From NCBI GenBank assembly GCA_963978905.1, contig OZ022257.1, positions 29,589,274 to 29,653,273 of the forward strand: DNA of 64,000 nt. The letters run 5' to 3'. The stretch comes from Trichostrongylus colubriformis (lineage: Eukaryota > Nematoda > Chromadorea > Rhabditida > Trichostrongylidae). Each line of letters starts with the position of its first letter. Within the stretch, counting starts at the first letter, position 1. Made by a program: the position numbers and the translations under genes. The notes beneath the pieces were generated by a model. It did no database searches, was not told the DNA's origin, and saw only the letters and a program-made list of their open reading frames with translations. Positions 45,765 through 55,870 of the stretch are shown here, in pieces.

Positions 45765-46374
45765 CATAATTCTGTTGTGTATGCGTGTTTGTGTGGTGTG
45801 GTGTGGTGTGGTGTACGTGTGGTGGGTAAGGTGTGTTTTGTGTGTTCCTGTGTGTGTAATTTGTGTGTTTGTCACGAGATATCTCGAGCCGCAGCAAAGC
45901 CTGAACTGTGATATTTGTTAATGATGTGAGTGTAGCACGGGACATCGGAGATGCAGAACGGTTCTGGTAACAACTGGTAAGAGGAGGTAAGCGTTCGGGA
46001 AGCCAATTGTTTTCTTCCTGATCCGGTACCAGGTAATGTTAAGGGTATCTACCGCTAAAGCATAAGGACTTCAGAAAAGTAGCATATGAGACTAACAACT
46101 GAATTATCACCAACATAGGTCTTGAGCAATAAATGCTCGGCACGTGAACATGGTTAGTACTACAATATCACGAAATATATTTGAGCGCAAAACTGTGTGA
46201 AATTCCGGATAATGATAGAGTTTTGAGGAGATAGGGCTGGCGCCCATTACTGCGCTTATCACAGTCTGGAACTATGCGGTATAGACATCTTTGATATCAA
46301 ATGGCAAGATTGCCTATTTCAAAATAACGGAATCCACCGTGCGATTTGTGCAATGCTGTGCGTAGCTCAACTGA
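45765..46374 (+). mobile_element. Decayed Helitron-like element (copy D)
   Basis: The right end has GTGCGTAGCTCAACTGA followed by T, the same terminus as copy A (TAGCTCAACTGG/T) with one change, after a weak hairpin. The left part has the TG-rich tract and 'tgtcacgagatatctcgagccgcagcaaag', which matches the copy B 5' region (tgtcacgaaattcatatctcg). 'gggtatctaccgctaaa' also matches copy A. The 5' terminus is not clear. Confidence 0.4.
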
Positions 46375-46794
46375 TTTTCTATAGTCCGCCGAAATTACCT
46401 ATGAGGGTGTCTTTGACATAGTCATGAGTCTGCTGTATATCCCATTACTTCCAGGAACATATTCGACATCTCTCTGTCAACAGCAACAGCAGCCCTAACA
46501 AGAAAATCGGCGAACAAGAGACCAGTGATTGGCAGCTTCCTTCAAGAAGAAAAATTATGAGAATCAAGTGACCGGTCGTGTGCCTAAATAAACTGTATGT
46601 CCTAGTATGGTCTAATTGAGGCACCCTTCTCACGAGCAGCGTAACCCTAATTATTGAATGTTTCATGGGCCCAGCTACACTGAAGCTCATACACTCATGA
46701 TCCATCACGGAGTATAGCATCGAGTCTTTCAGTGAGTCTTTGTCTCACTTGTACCGTTTGTCGCAGTAGGATGAAACGTCAAAAAGGAAATACT
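46375..46794. other. Unassigned spacer
   Basis: One minus-strand ORF (46,445-46,720) without recognisable motif. Confidence 0.3.
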
Positions 46795-48060
46795 GGGATG
46801 CAAGATCAAGCCCTCGTCGAGTAATCCTCGACAGGGGTGCGTATTTGACCCGCTAGAGGGAGGGTCCGTAATCGTTGAGGTAGGCAGTGATCAACGGAAA
46901 TTTTCAGGCTGGGGGTCCGAAGTGTAAAGAGAGATGTGATAAAACTGGCTAATTGAGTTCAGGCCAAAAATTGTTACTCAATTTAATCTATACCTAAAAG
47001 CTCGAAGGGACAGAAAGCGGCACCTCACAAATAGAAAACAGGGTAAGGCGAAATTTTTACATGATAAGTGCCCAAGACGATACCTTAAAAAGGAGAGCGC
47101 ATGGACAACGCAAAAGACAGACATTCATAGGCTAGGCTGACCCCTTGGTCCTCTTGGAGTTGTGGACAGCGAACAAGGTGTCAAGCCTCTGCAAGCAAAG
47201 GCTCATAATTTATACTGTGGTGCAAGGTCGATACTTGTTATCTTGTTCACAGTGCAGAACTCCAAGACAACCATGGAAGTAGTGTATCCTTTTACCTAAT
47301 GGATTGTCGATGGAACCTCATGCATGGCGCGATCCACAACAAAGCCGGCCAACACTAATAGCTCCTTCGCTGGTCCGCTGACACCGGAACCGCAAGCAGA
47401 GAGACTTTCGAGATTCATTAGCCGTGGGAAGCGATATCTATCCACGGGTACCAGCGTGGATTAATGCGCAAGAAACTATGGGATGCAAGCTGATAATTTG
47501 CTGCTATGAACATCTTTCATATCTTGATACGATTGCGAGTGGGCGATGGTACTAGCAGGCCCATATAAGGACCGGACGAGAGTTTGTATTAGCAATAAAA
47601 AATGAAATCCTCATGCATGGCGCATCCTGCAATCAGGCACGCTACCGCTAGTACCATCCCGTTGGACCTCTGAGAGCGAAAGATGCATACTGGAGGCGAT
47701 TTCAATGCATCATTTTCCCCGAAGATTCGCGGAAAGATTTCGCCGCTTCGATGAAAAAAATTCCCTCGGCTGGGTTCCAACAAAAACAAAACTTCTTTCT
47801 TTTAGAGATATGGTCATTGGATGAGGGAGGGGAAGGGGTCATAGTTCAAGTAGTCAGTGGAACAACCTCCTTGACGCCGCACCACAAGTTTGCACTCATA
47901 AGCTTAAGTTTGAAAGACGTTACGACCAATTGAGGTGAAACATTCGAAGTTTTTCAAAATTTTCCTCGACTGGCATCTTTAACTTTCATATTAGAGATAC
48001 AGTATAGTTCAAGAAGTCATAGAAAAGCGGCAACCTCGCAGACCCTGGACAACAGAATTG
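46795..48060 (+). repeat. R1 composite repeat, copy 4, most complete
   Basis: Header gtcgagtaatcctcgac and gcgtatttgacccgctag at 46,818-46,860; 'ggtaggcagtgatcaacgg'; 'gctgggggtccgaagtg'; middle part shared with copy 1; 'catggcgcgatccacaac' and 'gaagcgatatctatccacgg' shared with copies 2 and 3; 'ctcatgcatggcgcatcc'; then the tail (47,740-48,060) with 'cactcataagcttaagtttg' and 'aagcggcaacctcgcagaccctgg'. About 1.25 kb. No conserved ORF or terminal repeat was seen, so its class is unknown. Confidence 0.7.
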
Positions 48061-48605
48061 TACTTATATTGTCGCGAAAAGCTTCCTTACGTGCGCAAAT
48101 TTCCATGGGTTTGACCGCCGCCTTGCCATGTTAGTTAAATTCCGTGATTGCACGACACTAGCTGCGTATCGTGGGACCATCACGGTCCTCCACGGCCAGT
48201 CTTCCTTTCGTTTGTCTATTATGTAGGTCGTCCAATCCGTAATCACCGCACGAGCTTCCCTCTCAACTGAGGCCGGCGGCGCCACCACGGGGCTCGGGCC
48301 CTTAGAAACAGCAATGGAAATGGCGCTATGTCGGGGGAAGTTTCCAGGCTTCATGCCCATGTACCCGTGTAACTCAGGAACGTCCTGTGGAACTACGCAG
48401 GGACAAGTTGTGCGTGGGCACAATCAATGCGCACCGTCCATAGGATACCGTTTGCAAGATAGTGCATCGACCGTAGGTACGTTCCCGTTCCACCTTAAAC
48501 TGATCGATGGAAATGGCGATCGATCATACCACCACCCATGGATTACGCATAGCCTTCCATTCATCTCCTAATGGTTGCCGAGGACAAACTACCTAGTGTG
48601 TAGTA
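48061..48605. other. Unassigned spacer
   Basis: A 119-codon minus-strand ORF (48,064-48,423) overlaps a plus-strand ORF and has no recognisable domain. Confidence 0.3.
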
Positions 48606-48759
48606 TCCTACTCTATATAATTCGCTTAGTATGTCTGTGTGTGTGTGTCCGTCTGTCTGTCACGAAATTCATATCTCGCGTCGCAGCAAAGCTGGAACGC
48701 TGAATTTTACAAGTGATATAGGGGGTGCCAAGGGAACCCCAGCGGTGGTGGACCGAAAG

Positions 48760-49400
48760 TGATAGCAGCGTATACGCGCTGATAAGGAGCCTCAAAAGGC
48801 GAAGGTCACCGAAGTCGTTTTGCCTTTCGGGTTGATCCTATCCTAGAGCGCTGACACTCATAGGTATTTTGCGGGATTGGACGGGAACATCAATGGTGGG
48901 TGATCCAGCTTGATAACGGTTGATAAGATTCGATAAGGAGCGTAAAAAGCTAAAGTCGTCGAATCCGTTTCGCTTTTAGCATTGGTCCCGGAGCGTTCAT
49001 ACTCACAAGTGTTTTGCGGGGTAAGACGGGGACGTCAATGGTGGGTGAACCAGCTTGATAACGGTTGACAAGATTTGATAAGGAGCATGAGAAGGCGAAT
49101 GTCGTCGAATCCGTTTCGCTTTTCGCATTGGTCCCGCAGCGTTCATACTCACAGGTGTTGTGCTGGGTAAGACGGGGACATTAATGGTGGGTGATCCAGC
49201 TTGATAAGGATTGATAAGATTTGATAAGGAGCATGAGAAGGCGAATGTCGTCGAGTTCGTTTCGCCTTTCGCGTTGATCCAAGAGTGCTGACACTCATGG
49301 GTGCTTAGCAGAGTGGGATGGGGAGATTCCTAAGTGGGTGACCCAAACTGATAATGGTTGATAAGATTCGATTAGAAGCGTGAGAAGGAAAATGTCACAG
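48760..49400 (+). repeat. Minisatellite of ~146 bp inside Helitron B
   Basis: 'atggtgggtga' recurs ending at 48,900, 49,045 and 49,191 with a diverged unit at 49,338, giving a period of 145-147 bp. Each unit includes 'cttgataacggttga', 'gataaggagc' and 'gaaggcgaatgtcgtcga'. Confidence 0.85.
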
Positions 49401-50029
49401 AGGCCGGTTCGCTTTTGCGGCTCACAGTGGAATGTGCACATTTGCAGGTGTTGTAGGGTACGGGGACCTTAATGGTATTGTTTGGTAGAGGGGCCTCAGG
49501 AAACTGATAACGGCTTACAGAGGCTGATAAGAAACGTCAGGAATTGAATGGGATGAAATCCTTGACATCGCTTGATACTACTAAACGACCGCTTAAGCAA
49601 AAGCGTCTGATGCTCAGTGCCATTGGGTGAACATATTTTGTTTATGTTCTGATATCACTGACCAATGTATCGACCGCTGAGTTGCCTAGCGTTCCGAAAA
49701 TGGTGCATTTCTCTTGATACTGCAATCTACATTGATAACCATGATGCAACCTATTATATATTTGTGATAGCAAAGCAAGCAATTCACTGGGGGATCACTT
49801 TCTAATGCGGTACTGGCAGCAACACTGGGTATCGACCGCTAAACTATGCAAAATTCCAAATAGTGAAGCATGTTTACGAAAACGATACACATCGATAATC
49901 GGGATTTGAATCTACTATCAATGTGTAGGAATTAGATGCTCAGCAAATGAACAAATTGTTATCAATCGGTGCAATCGAATACAAAACTATCGATGTCTAA
50001 ACTATTCAAACTCCCAATGGTGACCTAAA

Positions 50030-50295
50030 CCAGCTGGCTCGCGCACACTACTAGGCGCGATTCGTGTCAATGACGTGCAAAGCGGGTTCAATGCAAAGCG
50101 ACTGAAGCATAAGAACACCGAGTTGCTTTTTTATCACGCCATCTTCTCTGCTTTTATCCAAATAAATAGCTCAGCTGAAAGCTGAGGAGAGGAAGTTCCC
50201 ACTCAACTCCATACACGATTATGGTCGTGCCGATCAAGCCCATTCTGCACAGCATCGCCATGAATCGCGCGCAGTAGTGTGCGCAAGCCAGCTGG
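50030..50295. mobile_element. 266-bp element with Helitron-like 3' termini at both ends
   Basis: Starts CCAGCTGGCTCGCGCACACT and ends with the inverse, GCGCAGTAGTGTGCGC then AAGCCAGCTGG, flanked by A on the left and T on the right. Both ends carry the same GC hairpin and CTGG/T found at the 3' ends of Helitron copies A and B, in opposite orientation. Confidence 0.6.
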
Positions 50296-50995
50296 TTGAT
50301 ACATATTGGAATTATAAGGGCAGGAGACGTAGTGGTTAACTTTTGAAGACTGAAACTTTGAGTGGACATGAATTTATGAATTCCAAAAAAATAGGCTTTG
50401 CTGAATGCTGAGAGATACCAACCTGCTCATGACTCACTACTTCCATGGAGTAAGCGATGACTCACTACTTCCTAATGGAGTAAGCGAGCGCGTCCAGCGG
50501 AGAGTGCTTATCAAATGCTTCTGTCTCTAGCTGAAACTACTAAAGTTTATCGTAACGTATGAAATAGTACGTAGAAAGAGGTAATCATATCTACGTGGAG
50601 AACCATTGAGAAGGCACAAAGGTAATGCACACAATATAACAGCCGACAAAGATACATGGTGAGACACAATCAAGAGTTCTCCCACGAGCAGGTTGATGAC
50701 TGTCGAGGGCATGCCCTGGATATCGAGAAGGACTTTTCCGAGCGCTCTCAGACCGTGCAGGCTGATGTCTCCCCATCTCCTCGCATCCCCCTCTCGCCCC
50801 GCCCCCGTTCGTTCCGGACTCAAATAGGTATAATAAGGGGAAAAATATGGGAAAGGAACTGGCTCACCGTGTGTATCTGAATCTTTGTTTCCGCAAACCG
50901 TTTGAATGATGATACTGATCGATTGGTGCGATCAAGCCCAATTAACATGCTTCCATGTGTGACGCGCGCAGTAGTGTGCGCCAGCTCAACTGGTA

Positions 50996-51705
50996 GTATG
51001 ATACGGATAGAGAAACAAACACCAATACTTACAAGATAGCTCTATGTTTTCAGTTATCACTCAGTCAAAGATGTGCTATAAGTAACAGGTTAGGATTGTT
51101 GAGAGTAGACCAAGGATGGTGTTTTCCCTGTTTATGCTATATACCTGTGTCCGTTTAGAGTTTCGGTACTACTGAAATTCAACTACTTAGACTCTTTTCC
51201 TCATATTCAACTCTAGCAACCGGGAAGAAAGTTTCTATCGAAGATATTAGCAAATCACGAACCCTGCAATTACTTATTCTGTTCCGCATATAAATATTCC
51301 AAGTTACTGTCTTAAGCAAGAAGCAGCCACACGTGTACTTTTTGCTATCGTAAACTTGTTGATGTATTAACCGTTTTGACCCTCAAAGGTAATGTGTATA
51401 GAATTCTTGGTAAAAGAAACGCCTCCAAACTCTCGAAGAGGGTGCTCCAAATGGTACCACTCCTTTAAGCGTGGCTCGTCCGCTCTTTGATTTGCCTCAT
51501 ACACTGGGATCAGCAGTGGGGATGATGTCTTACTTCTCGGATTTTTTGACCGTTCTGCTCCATCTTCCCTACTTTTGTACTCTGGGCTTATAGGTGCGTA
51601 TGATATCTTTTATTGTTAGTTTCAACCAAAGCCGATGGCAGTCAGAGGTTTAATTACCAATCCACAAACCACATATTACCCATATCAGGGTCTATCCTTG
51701 CTGCA
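50996..51705. other. Unassigned spacer
   Basis: No recognisable ORF or repeat. Confidence 0.3.
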
Positions 51706-51832
51706 ATGCGCGCAAAGCGCGCATGCGAAAGTCGGCGCGCAGCGCTAGCTGCGAGCCCGCTCAAAACCGGCTAAGGTACCCTGAAAAGGCGGCGAAGCCG
51801 TCCTACGAGGATTGGCCGGCTGACGCCGGCCA
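51706..51832 (+). ncRNA. Cluster of four GC-rich hairpins (structured element of unknown type)
   Basis: ATGCGCGC/AAA/GCGCGCAT (51,706-51,724, perfect 8-bp stem), CGCAGC/GCTA/GCTGCG extended by GGC/GCC (51,734-51,757), GGCGGC/GAA/GCCGTC (51,788-51,802) and TGGCCGGC/TGAC/GCCGGCCA (51,813-51,832, perfect 8-bp stem). The region is a GC island in AT-rich surroundings. It could be a structured RNA, a transposon subterminal region or a repeat; no ORF is conserved through it. The ncRNA label is provisional. Confidence 0.3.
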
Positions 51833-52084
51833 CTCCGAATGGTATAGTTATAGCGACAGCCTTTCTTAGAAATTACCTGATCTCTCCGAAATTCGCAAAA
51901 AGTTGGGGTCAATTAACGTGGAAGGAGCGCACAATTTTACCGACGTCGATGCTGTTTCTCTTCCCTGGGCTTACCCTCAAGCAAATGCGGCAGGTGCTTT
52001 GGCAGATGCTTTTTTATGTGGGAGGAGAGGATGTGAATTTTATTGTAAGCCTAGGTAGAGACGGAGTCGACGTCAGTGAGAAGT

Positions 52085-52165
52085 TGGGTCTTTCCCCTCC
52101 TCAGGGCCCTCCGGGGGTCGAGGATTCCTCGACAGGGGGGGGAGGGTCGCACTTGACGGACAGGA
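52085..52165 (+). repeat. R1 header fragment
   Basis: gtcgaggattcctcgac followed by a G run and 'gggtcgcacttgac' matches the R1 header. The body of R1 is absent. Confidence 0.5.
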
Positions 52166-52249
52166 AGTGGGGGATCGCACCTGTAGCTAAGCGATATTCA
52201 TGAGGATTCCCTCAAGCCCATCGTACATACCTCTCCATATCTGCCCCAC

Positions 52250-52385
52250 ATACAGAAAAGAGCCATCGCTCCCTCCCTGGCTGAATTGCAAATGGGTGTA
52301 GGCCCGAGACCTTGAAAGCATACAGAAAAGAGCCATCGCTACCTCCCTGGCTGAATCGCAAATGAGTGTAGGCCTGAGACCTTGA
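52250..52385 (+). repeat. Two-unit 68-bp tandem repeat
   Basis: 'catacagaaaagagccatcg' and 'gagtgtaggc..gagaccttgaaa' occur twice, 68 bp apart, with few differences. Confidence 0.85.
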
Positions 52386-52413
52386 AAAGGTGCCAGCCAT
52401 CATTTATGGGTTC

Positions 52414-53145
52414 GTTACGCGTTATGCTTTATGTTTCAATGTTTTTTATGCTCATTTCATGTGCTTTTTTTCAGGTTTGCCATACGTCGAAATTCACACG
52501 CTTTCCGTATCAAGGTATGTTGCCTTTTTTTCACATTTTGCAATATATATTTACTGTTTTTCATGATTAGTCGTATTGTTTACGTTATGCTTTATGTTTC
52601 AATGTTTTTATGCTCATTTTATGTGCTTTTTTTTTCAGGTTGCCTTATCGCCGAAATCCACACGCTTTCCGTAGCAAGGTATGTTGCCTTTTTTCAGATT
52701 TTGCGATATATATTGGCTGTTTTCTTTTATTGCTTTTATTACCTGCTTCTCCTTTAGGTTTGCTCTATCTGAAACTTTCAGATGCCCGCATTCCACAGCG
52801 AGGTTGAAAAATGTTGCAGGGGGTTCTGTTCGGGAATGAGCATGACTACCGATACGACGTCCACCAGAGCTGAGAAGCTCTCCTACTGCGCGGGAGGGGA
52901 TGGGGGTCGAGTTGATGAAGAGGGTTGCTTCGTTCGTCGCGGTTTTTTGCTGCTCATGATGCATTTCTGATTGTAAGTTCCTGCTTATGTTTGTATCATT
53001 TTGCTTACAATGTTTTTTTTCAGTCCTCCTGCGTATACATATACAAGAATTACGCATGTCAGAACGATGCCGACGAACAGAGAACGAGCAGGGATTAACG
53101 CAGTTAATGATGAGTCTATTTATCACACCTGTCCAAGATACTGAA
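52414..53145 (+). CDS. Candidate spliced gene segment with tandemly duplicated microexons
   Basis: Two 40-nt segments (52,475-52,514 and 52,639-52,678) and one 45-nt segment (52,758-52,802) each follow a pyrimidine-rich acceptor (TTTTTTTCAG, TTTTTTTCAG, CTCCTTTAG); the first two are followed by GTATGT donors, the third by a weak GTTGAA. In one frame they read GLPYVEIHTLSVSR, GCLIAEIHTLSVAR and GLLYLKLSDARIPQR. The first two and their upstream introns are a tandem duplication with a 164-bp offset. A further acceptor (TTTTTTTTCAG at about 53,020) opens frame SPPAYTYTRITHV to a stop near 53,145. No known family was recognised. The label CDS is provisional; it may be a non-coding duplication with fortuitous sites. 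Confidence 0.28.
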
Positions 53146-53152
53146 ATTGTAT

Positions 53153-53831
53153 TAGGTTGATCGGAAAGTTTTGATAGGGTTGAGATTTTTTTCTATTACT
53201 CAGCAAGTAATGCAGGCTAATCAACAATATAATAACCATCGTTAGTTATGACATTGTCCCACCTGAAGAGCAGGTCAGCGATTTTCTTCTCCCAGAATTA
53301 GGAGGATTAGGAGTCAAAGAGGTCACCGACCACATGTTCAAGGTGACGAATTTTTTTTTGCCAGGAAAGCCTCAAGGGGCCGGGACAAGTGGTAATCTGA
53401 GGGGGCAGTATCAGGTGAATAGGGTGCATGTGGAACCGTGTCGCAACCTAGCTCCTCCAATTTTGCACAGGTCTCTTTACCTATGTGAGGGACTTGTGCA
53501 AAATTGGAAGTGCTAGGTTGGGACCAGGTTCCACATCCCTCCTATTCCCCTGACACTGCTCCTTCAGATTACCGCTTGTTCCGGCCCCCTAAGGCTTACC
53601 TAACAAAAAAAAATTCGTCAACTATGACCACCTTGGACAAGTGGTCGGTGACTCTTTGACCCTAATCCTCCTAATTCTGGGAGAAGAGAATCGCTGACCT
53701 GCCCGTTGGGTGGGACAATGTTATAACTAACGATGGTTATTATATTGTTGATTAGCCTGCATTACTCGCTGAGTTGTAGAATAAAATAGAAAAAAAAATC
53801 TCAACCCTATCAAAACTTTTCGATCAACCTA
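53153..53831. mobile_element. Palindromic mariner derivative (inverted duplication of a transposase 3' end)
   Basis: TA-flanked, with ends taggttgatcggaaagtttt and its complement. The two halves are near-perfect reverse complements meeting at about 53,488. Each half encodes the end of a mariner transposase: APSDYRLFRP (third catalytic Asp present), an acidic linker, RWDNVI and NDGYYI-like motifs, up to the terminal repeat. So two copies of a mariner 3' end are joined head to head. It cannot encode transposase but could be mobilised in trans. Confidence 0.82.
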
Positions 53832-54116
53832 ATATTTGGAGTGAATTGAATTTGTAATGAAGTATTGTAAAGTGACTTGGAGTGATTTTTTGTGATTATA
53901 ATGAAATTTTGTATATGAAGTGAATTTTGTTGTAGTTGTAGTGCTGTATTGTATTTGAAGCGCACTCTATTTTGTTTATTGTGCTTCTTGGTGAAACGAA
54001 GATGAATATTTGTGTTTCAATTTGTAACATTTATTTACAAATGACAAAACAAGTACACAAAACATGAATATAACAGACATACATAATGAAAAACATCTCG
54101 GTGCTGTAGAAGACAG
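53832..54116. other. AT-rich spacer
   Basis: Repeating 'gaagtgaattt / gtagtgctgtattgtatttg' words suggest a degenerate simple repeat. No gene. Confidence 0.35.
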
Positions 54117-54225
54117 AAAGGGGGGGTCGTATTTGTGGACCTCAAGGGGGGTCGCATTGAAGGGGTCATTTCCCTCGACACCTGGGAGTGCGCTGCCCCT
54201 CCCTCCCCCCAGAGGGTACGTAATT
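54117..54225 (+). repeat. G-rich R1-type header fragment
   Basis: GGGGGGTCGTATTTGTGGACC and GGGGGGTCGCATTGAAGG resemble the R1 header. Confidence 0.45.
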
Positions 54226-54879
54226 GCTCGTGGCTACAAGGATTTTCACTCAATGTTTTCTTATTTTTTGCGATCTTTCTGCTTATCTCTAATTTTCTTT
54301 TCTTTATTTTGAAGTGTACTGCTAAGAGGTACTCTGTGCAATGGATATGTATTTTATGATACGTGGCTATTCGAGTGCTTATTGCTGGATTTTATTGCTT
54401 TTTTTTTTGAAGGCGGCAAGGCAACTACTCTACTTCAGGAGAATAGTCCTTTTTGGACTGAGCAATCTTGTGTTGCTTCACTTTCTAAATCGCTGATTAG
54501 GGTCAATTAAAGTTGGGCGGGGCAGGGGGAAACGCAACTTTCACCGACGTCGAAGCTCCCTCCCTTCCTAGGATTAGGTCAAAATTCATATCCCCTCCTA
54601 CTAAATGAAAAAACATCGGCGCTACTTGAGTGAGGGGGGCACTCATCAAAAACGTAAGTCGCGCCCAATTTCTGCCTATAGGCACTCTCAAGGTTATTTT
54701 ATACCTGGATACAGCTAAGTAACTGAGAACACGATTGAATTACTCTTTCATTAGCATATTACGAAAAATTCGCTTCACTGACGGTATTCGCCTGAGCCTG
54801 GGGAAAAGAGAATCCCCTTCCCACATTTAGCTGACACGGGACGAAAAGAAGGCACGGATTTACTAATCAGAACCGTTTC
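54226..54879. other. Unassigned spacer
   Basis: Includes 'gggtcaattaaagttggg', also near 51,905-51,915, so part is low-copy repeat. No gene seen. Confidence 0.35.
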
Positions 54880-55790
54880 TATGCAGAATGAACCCGATCG
54901 ACGAGGTAAGCAAATTAGACGCTTTCGACAGTTGGCTCCTACAGTAATCAGGGTTTTCGCGCCAGGATACGTTCCGTCGTTGCTCGTTGTCATCACACAC
55001 TCTCTCGCGTTTCGTCGCTCTGTCTGCGCACTCCGCGTAAGAGACATCCTGTGGCTGCCCGTGGAGTATACTGCTCAAGACTTGTAGGGAACCGACATTT
55101 TTGCTCAGTGTCGGCCAGAGAAGAAGCATAGGGATGGTGATGGGTTTAGGGACGGGCGGCGACTATGTCGCGGACGATGTCCCGGTACTGGATTTTTGTG
55201 AGGCGTGGAATTGTTAACACTCAGGTAATCTCTCCTCGGGGCATGTTATCGTTGCAGCACCGCTTGAGGCGATAAGGGGTCGATGTCCACACCTATGTCG
55301 CAATCTCAGCAACATTTTCGGCTACAACCCATTTTAGCCCCTCCGTAGAGGCTTCCTTCCCCGCAATGCGCATGACTCTTGACTCGCAGCTTCAGCGGCG
55401 AGTCGAACTCGCCTCTTTACTTCTCTACAGTCTGGTTTGCTTACTTCCTTGATGCATCTAACGCATTGAGGTTTGGCAGTGTATGTGAATCGCAAAATTC
55501 AAACAGAGACTAAATCAACCAACAATAACAGCGAAAGCTAATTTTTAACGAGTATATGCGTTAGAACAGCTACTTCCGAAAGAAACCCGTTTGGATGACT
55601 CCTGATAGGGGTAAGCAAACCAGATCGCTTGTTCTTGACATAGTTCCTTTCTTGAATGCGCTTGAGGTAGGCAAATCAGACCCAGTCCTGAGAAGAGGTA
55701 TAGAAGCGGGTAGGTCCTGCCTCAGAAGCCTGATTACTGTAGGAGCCAATTGTCAAAAGCGTCTCGTCTGATTACCCCGATTCGGCTAGT
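54880..55790. repeat. Inverted-repeat pair
   Basis: 'acgctttcgacagttggctcc' then 'tacagtaatcagg' at 54,920-54,955 recurs inverted at 55,729-55,768 ('cctgattactgtaggagcc', 'gtcaaaagcgtc'). The 770-bp interior has no recognisable gene. Confidence 0.45.
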
Positions 55791-55800
55791 GCTATGACTC

Positions 55801-55870
55801 CTCTGACAAGGGAAGGACCACAGGTCGAAGTGGCCATTCGGAATGGGATACATATGGTCGGGTGTGGGTC
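55801..55870 (+). repeat. R3 repeat copy, 5' part
   Basis: 'caagggaaggaccac', 'aggtcgaagtggccattcgg' and 'gggatacatatggtcgg' match the R3 start. Homology stops where the next inverted repeat begins. Confidence 0.6.

Larger units (their letters stand above)
48606..50993 (+). mobile_element. Helitron-like element (copy B), interrupted; right end tentative
   Basis: The 5' end A/TCCTACTCTATATAATTC at 48,606 matches copy A (TCCTACGTTATATAATC). Then follow a TG-rich tract, 'ttcatatctcgcgtcgcagc', 'tttacaagtgatataggggg' and a 145-147-bp minisatellite (about 48,760-49,400). Homology to copy A continues in order to about 50,029 ('gaattagatgctcagcaaatg', 'aaactcccaatggtgac'). A 266-bp element follows. 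A matching 3' terminus (hairpin 50,966-50,981 then CAGCTCAACTGG/T at 50,993) could close copy B or belong to another copy. Confidence 0.6.

Noticed and set aside
48760..49400. Regular repeats with spacers, CRISPR-like at first sight
   Set aside because: Units are ~146 bp direct repeats that diverge throughout, without short identical repeats and unique spacers, in a eukaryotic context; it is a minisatellite within a Helitron.
52635..53126. 163-codon minus-strand ORF
   Set aside because: Antisense to the duplicated microexon-like region; no domain, and it crosses pyrimidine tracts that look like splice acceptors on the other strand.
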